DNA from: Cycas panzhihuaensis | Lineage: Eukaryota; Cycadophyta | Assembly (NCBI GenBank): GCA_023213395.1 | Contig: CM041465.1 | Location: forward strand, 54,567,741 to 54,631,740 | DNA length: 64,000 nucleotides | Reading direction: 5' to 3' | Shown: piece by piece, positions 44,103-54,942 of the stretch | Position numbering within the stretch: the stretch's first letter is position 1 | Layout: every line of letters begins with the position of its first letter | Notes under the pieces: generated by a model | What the model was told of the DNA's origin: nothing | Seen by the model: only the letters and a program-made list of their open reading frames with translations | Database searches by the model: none | Position numbers and translations under genes: made by a program

Positions 44103-44586
44103 TGTTTCCCAGCTACTGGGAATGGACACATGCGACTCGAATCAGGTAAGTTTAGGTATGATTCTATCTTCCATTTTGACAACTTTAGAGATGGTTGATT
44201 GAGGCTCATCACGCATATTGCATCCTGATTGATTGACTATATGATCACTCTATATTGCTTACCTATTCATATTATATTTTGACACTTTCAATCTATGATG
44301 ACTAGGGATACATATCCCATAGCACTCCATAACCCTCCACCAGGTCTCCACAATTTTGCCAAGTACTTCTAGCTCCTGCAGCCCATTACACACCATTTAT
44401 TAGCACGACATAACCTTTAGCACCTTGCCTAGGCCTAGTTGTTACCCTATTAGTGCCATTTATCTATTTTTGGAGTCCTTGACCATTGTTTCCTGCCTGC
44501 TATGGTCCCCCTAGGTTCTGTGACCCCTCCTTGCCACCTTGGTACTATATAATGCTCCCTTAGGGGTCTAGGATTCCCCTCTTTTA

Positions 44587-44602
44587 GGAGCCTTCGGGCT
44601 CC
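44587..44602 (+). other. GGAGCC-TTCG-GGCTCC hairpin in the E2 LTR
   Basis: A six-base stem is closed by a TTCG loop with C-G closing pair, the very stable tetraloop type if transcribed. In E1 an equivalent TTCGGAGC...GCTCCGAA stem occurs at 25037-25060. Confidence 0.6.
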
Positions 44603-44659
44603 CCCTTTTATTTTTTGCCTTAGTTTTGGCTGCACTACTGTAAACTCCGTGGTACCGCT

Positions 44660-44687
44660 GCAAACTTCACGGTACCGTGAAGTTTGC
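44660..44687. other. Perfect 28-bp palindrome with GGTACC core in the E2 LTR
   Basis: Arms GCAAACTTCACGGT and ACCGTGAAGTTTGC are exact reverse complements. Just upstream GTAAACTCCGTGGTACCGC repeats part of it. Related AAACTT...GGTACC sequences lie at the same LTR position in E1 (17640-17700), E3 (55430-55500), E4 and E5. Confidence 0.85.
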
Positions 44688-45954
44688 CATGGGGCGACTA
44701 TCCATAATCCCTTTCTTGTCTAGCCATAACAATCTCACATTAAATGCGAGATTTCCACATGGCAGTGAGTTGATTCCCGCCTAGGGTGAACCTTAATTGC
44801 TCACTGAGTTAGGGTTGGATTTAAAAACCCAAAATTCACTTCATTTCTCCTTCTTTTCTTTACTCAATTTTCTCTCCTTTCCTCTTAATAAATTCTAAAA
44901 TAGGCTTCAACTCAGTTATACTCACTCCACCTTCTAGCTAGTAGCTCCTATAGCTTAGGAAATATAGATTATAGGTCTGTAGCAGTGCTAGCTAAGGTAG
45001 AGTCATGCTTTAAACATCCCACCAAGCTCTAAGCTCCACCTTTCTCACATGTTTTACTCTTCTTCTACTATACTATAAAGGGTTTTCCAGCAACCCCCTA
45101 AGGGAACTCCCCTTCTCACATGGTTTACCTAGTAGATCTACCACAGATCTGCCCTTACCAAGTACTTTCAAATTTGTTTTTGCTTATTCCTTTCATAGCG
45201 TAGATATTCTTCTACTAGTCTCTTCATATGAGAAGTTTTTTCCTTCTTTTTCTGTTGTATTGGGAGGTAATCCCTCCTTCTTGTCTGCTTGCATACTTCC
45301 TTTGCCAAGTTCCTTTTGGCTCTTCTTAAGGAGGTATCAGGAAAAGATGTTCACATGAGAGTGAAAGGAGTCTTAGTCAGGGTTCTGCATCCACACGCCT
45401 TTTCCTCAAGGGCAACCCTCTTCTCTCTTTCTCTTTTCCTCCTCCATACCTTCCTTGTTTACCCAGGATACCATTGGGGTGGAAAATCCTACAAATTATA
45501 GCATAGGCAGCCCTTTGCTATGCCTACAACCAACCACTAAGGATCATATATAGCTTGGTTTCCAGCTCTTCTTCATATCTTTTCAGCTTTGGGGCTTGCT
45601 CTTGCATAAACTTTAAAAAGTTACACTTACAACTTTTGCGACATTTACAATTTTTATAGCTTTTTTTCTACCATTTCCTTTACTTGTAAAAACCTATCTT
45701 GCATCTATTATTGAGTAGTCTTGGTCTTCTTAGCTATTAGCTTGGGTGCTTGGGGATTGTGTAGAGCATTTAATTGGGAGGGATAGTCATTCTAAGGCTA
45801 TCCATTTTCTTCCCTTTTCACCCCCTCTTTCCTAGATTACTTGTTGGTTTTGCATGCAGAGTGTAAACAATACTAACATTACACATTTGTTACTTGGTAG
45901 ATATCTGTTAAGCATATTTTCTTTTGCTCCATTTCCCTTGAAAAGGAATACATA

Positions 45955-45968
45955 CATACATACACACA

Positions 45969-46025
<57 letters not shown>

Positions 46026-46045
46026 GTATGTATATATATACACAT
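45955..46045. repeat. (CA)n-(TA)n microsatellite in the E2 LTR
   Basis: CATACATACATACACACACAAAC is followed by (CA)n to about 46009, then (TA)n and GTATGTATATATATACACATAT. Long frames on both strands here are repeat artefacts. Confidence 0.93.
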
Positions 46046-47454
46046 ATCTCCTTGCATGCACTTGCTCCCATATGTATCCAGTGCCTCTTGGGAAAGGGCA
46101 AACTTATGTTGTGCAGGTTTCTTACACTTCAGAGCAAACTGAAGCCTTTGTTATAGGTATGCTTCCTCTTCTTGGTTGTTACCATTGTGGTACTTTAAAA
46201 TTCCAAGTAAAGGCACTCTATTCTTTTTTCTTGTTTGTTTCTTTTACGTTTAGTTTTGGAGGAAGGTAAGGAAGCTCCCTTCTCGTCGATACCCCTTTCA
46301 CTATGCCATTTGCGGCAAGGCGCGTCAAGGAGGAGAGCTTGGATAATGAAAGAAGTAAGAGAGATGCTACACCAATTGCCTGATTCCTGGGTACATTTCC
46401 TTACCTTGTCTTTCCTATTCTTGCCCTTGTCTTTCCCCTCTTTTATGCCCCCAAAACAAAAAGCAAGATGAAAGGATTGTATTATTTGCATTCTATTAGT
46501 TGCTATTGCTTGTTTTATTTAGATTGTATAGCGGGAATTAACTAACTCACACCAATAGATGCCACTTCTCCTAGTCATACATTCACTTGTTCTCGCCCTT
46601 GCCTAAACTCGTATTTCCACTAGGATTTAGGTAAGGTGGGTTGAGCATTCATCCATTGGCACTTTATTTCCACTTTACATATCGTTGAGTAGGTTTGTAT
46701 TTCTCCTTCGTACCCCTTTTTCCTTAGTGGTTTGCTTGCCCTTTTTCTTCCCTTATTCATAAAGGATAAAGAGAGTGACGCCAATACCTAAGAAAGAGAG
46801 AGAGTGCATTGTTTCCAGTTCATTTATTGTATTTATAAGAAACAAACATAAACAATAATAAATTGCACCCCTACATTACCTTATTACATAACAAAAATAA
46901 TTGTAGGGATAATTTACTCTGTTTATCTCTTACACCTAATCCCATTTAGGCATGGTGCCTTGGGAGTACCTCCTCTTAAGGCCACCCTTTCTTACTATTA
47001 GCAAAGCCTCCCTTGGCTTCTCCTTTTAGCTCAAAGTTAGTCTATTAAACCACCTTCTCCCTCATCTACTCACACCTCTAGCCACTCTAGGTTTGCATGT
47101 GAGTCTTTCCTCTTTTCCATTAGGGCTTGTTTCACTCATTCCTCTCTTCACAAGAAGAGGGGCACCCTCATTTTCACCTCCTTTCCTTAGCCATCCAGGA
47201 TGGGAGGGCCCTTTTTGAGGTTAGTCGATCAACCAAGGAGATCCCTATTTTCCCCCCAGCTCTGAATTGAGGAGGTGTTACCTAAAAGGGAGTTTGTACA
47301 CCATTTGTGGGTCCTCGAACCTGTGTTCTAACATACAGAAGCCCTTTGTGGGTGATCTCTCTTCCTTGCCCTTCTAGATCCTTAGCCATAAAATTATTAG
47401 TCATGTTGGCCCAATCTCCCCTAAATCTAGTGATCCCCTAGAGGTACGATCCCA

Positions 47455-47477
47455 CTAGCGACCATACTGGGGAACCG
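47455..47477 (+). other. Primer binding site of E2
   Basis: CTAGCGACCATACTGGGGAA matches the PBS of E3 with G to A at the third base. Confidence 0.65.
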
Positions 47478-47710
47478 CCAGTAAGGGGATCTATCCTCTC
47501 CCTGATCTGTTGGTGCTACCTTTCTTTTAGTAGCTCTCGTCAATTTGTTGGGTAGCCCCCAATGCTTATCATTTTATTATCTCTTTTTTCTTATTCCAAT
47601 CTTCAAGAGAAACTTATATGCAATGATTTTCTTATCATTTACGAGGCCTCACTCCTTCATTAGAAGACTCCCCTTACTATCCTCTTCTATCGTCAGATTC
47701 TGATTTGACC

Positions 47711-50700
47711 ATGGAAGGATTTCCTTTGGGTTGGGCATATAACACCTATGTATCTGAGTCTCACTGACCATTTACTTCTTTGCAAGGGCCCACCCAGGAG
47801 TTTGAGGACCCTATCTTCTACCTGGGTGTCCAAGAGCACCCGCAAGTCCACCACCTCTCCACTCATGAGGTGGAAGCATCTTCTCTCCTTGGAGTATCAT
47901 CACCCTAGTGGCGATCCTCATGAGGACTACCCCATGGGGTCTACCTCATATGAAGACCCATTAACCTCATATGATCTGGTGGATACCTCTCCTGCGGACA
48001 TGGTGGAAGCACTTAACTAGTGCTTCCAAATCACTAGCCTCCACTCATGTCCTAGGTGGTTGGATAACATCTTATGAAGTATAGTGCTTCCTTCCTTCAT
48101 ATCTACACCATTGCATCCATCCCATTTGACTCCCTTACCTATAATAAGGGCATCCCTCATTACGTCTTTTTCTCCTTGTGGTCCATGTTCCTTAGGGACC
48201 ACCCAAGGCATACCCTCTTCCCAACTTGGGTTGAGTATGCCTCCCTCTAGCCAAACAACTACACCCCAACTAACTATAGTCTATCCACCTCCTATTAGAT
48301 CTAGGGAACCTATGTCTACCCATACTTCTAGCTATGTGGGACTAATCCCCATGCATATCGAAGCTCAACATAGGGATCCTTCCCTTTACGTGCCCCTAGG
48401 GTATACTTCCCAACCATAGGAACATAGTAAAGGGAATCCCCTTTCTATTTATGGAGTAGATCCTTTGTATCTGTGTGGCATTGCACCACCTATAGGTAGC
48501 CCATATGGGCAAAATCAGGTTCTACACCCTTCTATTCCATCCTCTTATGCTCCTTCTTATATGGCACCTTTGCAAGGAGGACAAGCCCCCTCCCAAGGTG
48601 CCCCCTCTCAAGGCCCTTTTGAACAAGGGGCATATCATTAAGGAGGGATAGGTCCATCGTATCCATATGCTTCTCTTCCAATCCCTTCGAATGTGGGATT
48701 AGTTCCCTCCCACCAAATGGTAGGAAGTGCGTATCTCTGTTCAAATTAAGTCTCCTAAGGAGGATTCAGGCATCCTCGCCCACCTCCTCCTCCATCTTTT
48801 GTTGATCCTATGGTCCAATCAAGGGCATACCCCTTCATGGATTATAAATCAACTCCTTTGTCCATTAAGGTGCTAAGAACTAACTTACCGCCTCACCCTC
48901 TCGAGGAGACCAAATTCAATGGGACCTCTTTGCAAGACCCAATGGAATATGTTAGAAGTTTTTCCATGGGTGCATCAATTATTAGGCGTACGACCATATC
49001 CTAATGAAACTTTTTCCATGCTTTCTCCAAGGCGAGCTCTCAAATGGTTCTATCACCTTCTTGCACACTCTATCTATTCATTCCAACAACTCGTTGATGA
49101 ATTCATCAATTATTTTGACATAGCTTATCCCTTCGAGAGTAGAATGAAGGCTCTCCTATCTCTTGAACAAGGTCATGATGAGATGAATCGTGACTTTGTG
49201 AGATGTTTTTATGATCTTCTCCACTCCACAAAGGCAACCTTGCCTGAGGACTTAAAGAGAGATCTTTTTGTCAATGCCCTTTACCTTGAAGTCTATGTTG
49301 AAGTCCTCAAGATAGGGGCAATGCCGTGCGAGTCTGCCATAGCCAAGTGCTTGGCTCTTGAGTCCATTGAGATCTAAGTAGACCTCAAGAAGCCTCTTAG
49401 GTCCTTACAACGATGTGAGACACCTCCTCTACCTTACGACACTAAAATCCAATAGCCTCCTAGGTCTTCATCTTATCTGACAGAGAAGACCTTAGACCCC
49501 TTAACCTTTGCTATATGTTCCTTTGAATGTATGATGAAGGTGCTTAAACTCCAAGCCTCTTCGTCACCCACTTCCCATAAACGTGTCCATCAAACTTCTC
49601 AAGATGCACCTCCCAAGGGCAGTAATACCCAATTTTCTCAAGCAAGGAAGATAGATTCTTCCCTAGAGAAGAAGTGGTATTCCATTCATGGGGAATGCTT
49701 TCACGAGGACTCACAATGTAGGGCCCAACACTCTAAGGCTTCCCCACAATATGACTCTTCCCCTAAACGGGCATCTAGACCCAATCTAGACCAACCCATC
49801 TACAAGGATCCTTTTCCTAAATACGGGGAATGTGATCATAACACCCAACAAAATGGCAAACGAAATAGAGGAAGATCTCCCAATCCTCGCTCTACGTAAG
49901 CTAAAGGGAAGGGTGTAAGAAACTCCTCCTCTTCTTCCGGTTCTTCTAATCACCACCAAACTCCTTCCTCATCTCGATCTCAAAATAAAGGAAAGAGGGT
50001 TATTCAAATACTTGAGAACACACCCTTATATACCTTGACCTAGTCTCAAGTAGTTAAAGAAGCAACTGGTGCCTCTTCTTCTGCTTCTCATCTTGATCCT
50101 CCATTGGAGATCCCTCTACTTCCTAAGACCATTCTCGTGTATCCCGATCATTATGATTTTTGAAGGGTGCTTCCCCAACCTACCGTGAAGGGGAAGCCCT
50201 TCTCCATCATTGACGAGCTTCACACCATGGTCACGGGGATGTCCATGATGGATGTGTTGAGAAGCTATCATGAGTAACATGCTTTTCTCTTAGAGACTTT
50301 GGGTTTAATTGACATGTCTATTCATGCCTTGGGTGTTTCCCTAATTTGTAAACTTATCATCTCATTTGATCCTAAAGATCTCCCTCGAACTGGTAAAAGG
50401 GAATGTTAATGGCACAACCCCTTCACCATAACCATAGACACACTTGAATGCACCCTTCAAAGGATTGTTGTAGACAATGGTTCTTCCATCAATGCTATAC
50501 CCTTATACATCATGCAAGAGCTTGGTATATCGGCCCTTAAACTGCTCCCATGACATTGTCAAGGCTATGATGGTAATGAAAAGACATCCTTGGGTCAGTT
50601 TCCATTCCTCTCACTCTCAAGGACAAAACTGTCCTCGTCAATATCATAGTCCTCGATGTAGGCATGGACTACAATCTCTTGTTGGGACACCCATGGCTTG

Positions 50701-50800
50701 ACCAAATGGGAGCCGTGTGCTTGTCTCATTAGGATCAACTTAAATTCATCCATGAGGGGTGAATGAAGGTTGTTCCTGAAAAGAGTGGATCTATCCTTCA
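47711..50800 (+). pseudogene. E2 gag-protease gene, decayed
   Basis: It starts at MEGFPLGWAYNTY (ATG 47711). Gag is best seen at 48945-49380 (QGHDEMNRDFVRCFYDLLHS, EDLKRDLFVNALYLEVYVEV). The finger at 49672-49716 reads YSIHGECFHEDSQC, the first Cys lost by TGT to TAT. A SMMDVLRSYHE linker leads to protease DNGSS at 50473-50487 (VVDNGSSINAIPLY) and DYNLLLGHPWLDQMGAV near 50675. Reading frame is held over longer stretches than in E1 and E3 but with base-substitution stops (for example CAG to TAG near 50040). It is cut at about 50806 by copia R, before any pol. Confidence 0.8.
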
Positions 50801-50806
50801 TCTTCA

Positions 50807-51073
50807 TGCACTAAACACAAAGGCAAACATGGGAGCAAGAGAGACATGAGAGAAAGAAAGTAGCTCTCACAAAATGGGGAGGTAAGAATGAATCTCCTCC
50901 ATCGAGATTTTACTTTTATATTGAGAGAGAGAGCATTAGAGTTAGGTGAAATGAAATTACACATAATGCACATGAAAGTGTATTTCACTTAAGTGATCTA
51001 ATTTAAAGTTCACTTAAACCCTTTTTCAAAATAATCAACTAATGTAATGACCTTATGTCATTAACCCTTTTCA
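50807..51073 (-). repeat. 3' LTR of copia R
   Basis: On the minus strand it begins TGAAAAGGGTTAATGACATA and ends GTGTTTAGTGCA (267 bp). A TATAAAAG box lies near 50915, next to a CT-rich tract. The exact outer end is inferred from the TG/CA rule. Confidence 0.6.
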
Positions 51074-51086
51074 ATCTCCCTCTTAA
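51074..51086 (-). other. Polypurine tract of copia R
   Basis: The minus strand reads TTAAGAGGGAGAT directly before the LTR. Confidence 0.7.
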
Positions 51087-51540
51087 TGGTAGAAGGTCAT
51101 TTCATCCTATTTTATTCTATCCTATGAGGTCTTCATTTGAGCCACTTACAAAGCAAACTACTATGACACTTTTGTGGGAAACCCTCATGGGGAAGAAAAC
51201 CCACAAATTTTCTAATCTACTAACCTAGCTCATGTGGCTCTTTAAATGTAGCCAGATAGCCAATCATTATAATAAATTTTATAGCTAAAATCTACTGAGT
51301 CTCCATATACCATTTGGTCATCCCCCATGCCCTTTCAGGTTTTTACAGGTTCTGATTTTCCAAAATGATACAAACCTTATCCTTTCACACCCACATGGGA
51401 TTTTCATGAATGGGATAAAGTAGAGACTTGCTCTTGTCCTTCCACACCCACAAGGGGTTTTCATGAATAAGACAGAGAATGATGGTCCTATTGTCATCTC
51501 CTTCAATCAGTCAGATATGGAGGCTTTAAGGCCAAGTTGC
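51087..51540 (-). other. 3' untranslated region of copia R
   Basis: No coding domain was seen. Two imperfect direct copies of about 45 bp (CACACCCACA(T/A)GGG(A/G)TTTTCATGAAT) lie near 51390 and 51450. The open frame across them is probably incidental. Confidence 0.4.
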
Positions 51541-51544
51541 TTTC

Positions 51545-52440
51545 AGAACTATTCAAACTTCACCCTCTTCAGTGGTTTGGTGAAGATATCAGCCACTTGA
51601 TCTATTGTGGGGCAGTACTCCAGTTGAATTGTGCCATCATGAACTAGTTCTCTAATCCTGTGGACTTTTATACTTATATGTTTGGTACGATCATGAAATA
51701 CAGGATTTTTAGCCATCTGGATTGTAGATTAATTATCTACATGTAAGCTAGTAGAACTTGTTTAGGTGGCATTTAATGTATTCAATAATTTTCTAAGCCA
51801 TATCACCTCCTTGCTTATCTCGTAAGCGTGAATGTACTCGCTCGGCAGTTGAGTCTGCAACTATCTTTTGCCGTCTGGATCTTCATGATATTGGTATTGT
51901 TCTAAGAAATATTACGTACCAAGACGTAGATCGTCTTGTGTCTTTATCTCTAGCAAAGTCTAAGTTCGTGTATGCATAAAGTTTAAATTCTGCATTGGGT
52001 TCATACAACAGATCATATCTGCTAGTAATTTTTAGGTACCTCAACACTCGTATTGCAGCTTGCAAGAATGTTGATAGAGTGTGCAATATCTGGCCTTGTG
52101 TTGGTAGTATAGATGAGACTACCTACAAGTTACTTGTAGAGTGTTGCGTCTGCCTCTCTATTATCACCATCAACTAAGAGTTTAATATTAGGCTCCATAG
52201 GTGTATCCACTGGTTGAGCACCTTCCAACTGAAACTTTGTCAGAAGATCATTGATATATTTTTCTTGGGAGAGAAAGATTTTGCCATCCTTTTGAGTTAC
52301 TTCAATTCACAAGTAATATTTCATCAACCCGAGGTCAGACAATTCAAAAGTTTTAGCAAGGTCCTTCTTCAGTTGGTTGATTACCTATTCACTATTCCCG
52401 TTATGAGCATGTCATCCACAAAGATTAAGAGGTAAGTGAC
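51545..52440 (-). pseudogene. Copia R RT (C-terminal) and RNase H
   Basis: The minus strand gives RT with a VDDMLITG box (YVDDM type, near 52410), LAKTFELSDLGLMKYYL, EKYINDLLTKFQLEG and NTRPDIAHSI. RNase H follows (AAIRVLRYLKITSRYDLLYE, DKDTRRSTSWYV near 51900, then a KVHRIRELVHDGTIQLEY segment and DQVADIFTKPLKRVKF near 51560). A few stops and one or two frameshifts interrupt it. The N-terminal RT and everything upstream lie beyond E4 and E3, outside the window. Confidence 0.8.
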
Positions 52441-54942
52441 TGAAACGCTCCCTACGGGGCGGTGACCCTATGTCTAGCGAAAAGGGCATAAAAGACACTA
52501 TGCTAACTAGGCTAGATAGCAAGGATCATACCTCACCTCGCGGGACGCCCTCCTTGGCACGGAGGCACGAGGCGCAAGGTGCCTGGTTGCTTCCAGGTAG
52601 CCGTGCAAAAGCGAGGCCTTCGTACCCTTCGGATGGCCGGGAAGGAGAGGAGGTGTCTCGCGCGTTGCGGCTTCTCAAGGCAATGAGAAGGCAACGAGGG
52701 CAAGGGGGGACAACCGATCCAACACACAAGCAAATAAAAAAGGGATAGGTCAGGTTTGGCACAAAAGGGGGTGTCTACACTATGCTATGTAAAACTAGTG
52801 CAGAAAAGTAAATGCAAGAAGTGTTTATTTATCCCTTTTACTTTTATGTTTGGTTATGTTTTAGGTATGAGGGAGAGGTAAGAAGGGAAGAATGATATAA
52901 GAGGAAATAGAAAGGAAACGCAAGAAAACCACGGATCCGGCGTTTGAGGTCAAGTACTTGATCTCGTAAGGTTTCGCTCCCTCTTTCTCCTTTCTCCACG
53001 CACGCTGACGCTTGGCTGATTCGTGATAAGGGGTTCACTTACCTCCCCGTGAGCATGCGAAACCAAATGAAATGAAAGGACGAAAAGGAAGCTCAAAACT
53101 AAAAGAGAGAAAATACCGTACGGGGGCTAACCTAAGAATGGGTTCGCCTCCACGCCACCTCCACCAACGCGATCCTGCAAGAGAACACAAAGAGCACCTT
53201 CCTCTCGAGGGAGAGGCTACAAAATACACAAGGGGATATATGTATATGTACTGCAAACTGAAGTCAACTTAGCTAAACAAACTAAGCTATATATTAAAAT
53301 ATACCAAAACGGAAACGAGAGCATATGAGATACTTCTACACTACCAAATGCCGTAAACACACAAAGTGGAGCTGAGTATAGCCTCAGGATGGCTAGCTCA
53401 CCCACGGGAGGTCTCCAAAGGGGCCTAGGAAAGGAATGCTGGGTGGTAACAAAGGTGGATGCGGGTTGTCTCAAACCGGTCCGGACACCCTGACACAATC
53501 TCCTAAACTCCTTTGACCCGTTCCTTAGGACAGCATGTATGGTAAGGGGAAGAGGACAAGGGACGGAACCCTTGGGGAGAAGGACAGCAATGGGGGACGG
53601 AACCCCACCTATCTCCCTCAAATCCGTGTATGCTCCTTACTCTAGCTGACTGAGGAAAGAATGGAAGAAGGCTTGGAGAAAGTGAGGGACCCCAAAGAAA
53701 AACTGGGAAAATGGATTTAGGTCAAGGTAGGACTACGGGGCGGCTATGGCCAATGGTAGCTACTTTCATTCAAGGGGTAAAAGCAAAGGGAAAGAAGAGG
53801 TGGAATGCTTGACAATAAAATCAAGAAAAATGCGAGTATGTCCAAGGGTTTGCAAGCAAAAAAGCAAAGGAAATACAAGTAAAAGGAAGAAGAAATGCAA
53901 GAAAATACAAAAAAAAGCAAGTAAAGCTAAGGGGTACCTTATGTAAAGAGGTCATGCATGCCTCCTACCACTAGGGACAGCAGCAATGGAGGTCAAATGA
54001 AGGCTGATCATGAGTGTTCCCTGCTGCAATGTGGATGGGAGAGGCTCCTAGTAAGTTTGGAGCTGTGAAGTGAGTCTTTGGGGCAGCTTCTTTGTTGAAG
54101 AAGTCCCTTGAATCTTTAAGCAGCTGCAAGGAGAGTAAAGCTAGTTGTGGAGAGTAGTAAGGGCGTGATGGCCCTGCAAAATCCACTGGTGGCAGCCTAG
54201 TCCTCCCTCCTCAGTTGCTGTGCCTGAACTTCTTTGATTTCTGTGTCTTTTCTTTTATCTTTTGTGGAGAGTTTTTTCTTAGAAGTCTTGGAAAATGGGC
54301 TCAAGAATGATTCAAATGAAAGAAAAAAAGGTTTTTATCTCTTGTTCACAGTAAGTGAATGTTGGGGATGTTGGAGCGCCTCCAATCGTACGGAGCCACG
54401 CGGCAGTTCCATGAAAAAATGCGGAAACTATCGTGTGGTTCTCTTTTTTAAATTTTGAACAGTTGTACCGCGGCAAACTCATTGTCTGCATCAAGAAATC
54501 AAGACCGCTTAGTTTACCGCGGTATCAACCTGAAATTAAAAAAGAGAAAAATAAAACAGAAAAATCAGGTTCTAAGGTAAGAACAAAGACTAAACATGAA
54601 TTACATCAGTTGGGGGAAGGCCCAGGTAGTGGGAAAGTACCCAAAACAACCCAAAAAGTCCTAACTAAGGATTGAGTTTGACTTAGAAAGGATGGCAACG
54701 CAAACGACATGTCACAACGTGAGCAAGCAAACTGGCAGAAATAATCCTAGGAAACTTTGGAGACATCATGGGTGGCTGTACGCCATACGGGGTGTAGCAT
54801 TCGCTAAGGAATGCCCCCGCTGTGAGTCGTCATAGGCTGAAGGCATGCCATTAGGCACATGCATTATGAGCAAGCAGGCAATCAACGCATGCAGGCAGGC
54901 AGATGTCAAGCAGCCTACTCTAAATTACCTTAATTAACATGG
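52441..54942 (-). repeat. E4: minus-strand Tat-like LTR, interrupted by E3
   Basis: It begins TGAAACGCTC (reverse complement of the LTR end GAGCGTTTCA) and aligns in reverse with E1 and E3 LTRs to about 54942. The last 70-80 bp (reverse of TGTTTCCC...ACTTATG) are missing exactly where E3 starts, so E3 inserted into this LTR. Left flank is GTGAC (52436-52440). Whether it is a solo LTR or the 3' LTR of a whole element cannot be decided here. Confidence 0.82.

Larger units (their letters stand above)
44103..47454 (+). repeat. 5' LTR of E2
   Basis: It begins TGTTTCCCAGCTACTGGGAATGGAC and ends GTACGATCCCA before CTAGCGACC. At 3352 bp it is about 0.8 kb longer than the LTRs of E1 and E3, with extra sequence including a (CA)n/(TA)n tract at 45955-46045. 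A TATA-like TTTAAAAACCC lies near 44820. E-family landmarks (GGGAGGTAA near 45261, GGAAGGTAAGGAAGC near 46261) are present. Confidence 0.8.
44103..50806 (+). mobile_element. E2: older Tat-like gag-protease element, 3' truncated
   Basis: 5' LTR 44103-47454, PBS at 47455 and gag-protease 47711 to about 50790, then broken by copia R. No 3' LTR of E2 is seen. It is more diverged and CpG-poorer than E1 and E3, consistent with older age. The base before it ends ATCTA (44098-44102), whose right copy cannot be tested. Confidence 0.82.
50807..52440 (-). mobile_element. Copia R: 3' part of a minus-strand copia
   Basis: 3' LTR 50807-51073, PPT just right of it, 3' untranslated DNA to about 51540, then RNase H and RT. 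It is interrupted at 52440 by E4. CTTCA (50802-50806) would be its left target duplication. The better preserved coding region suggests it is younger than E2. Confidence 0.78.

Noticed and set aside
45832-46156. Open frames on both strands rich in Cys-Val or Thr-His
   Set aside because: They are produced by the (CA)n/(TA)n microsatellite in the E2 LTR.
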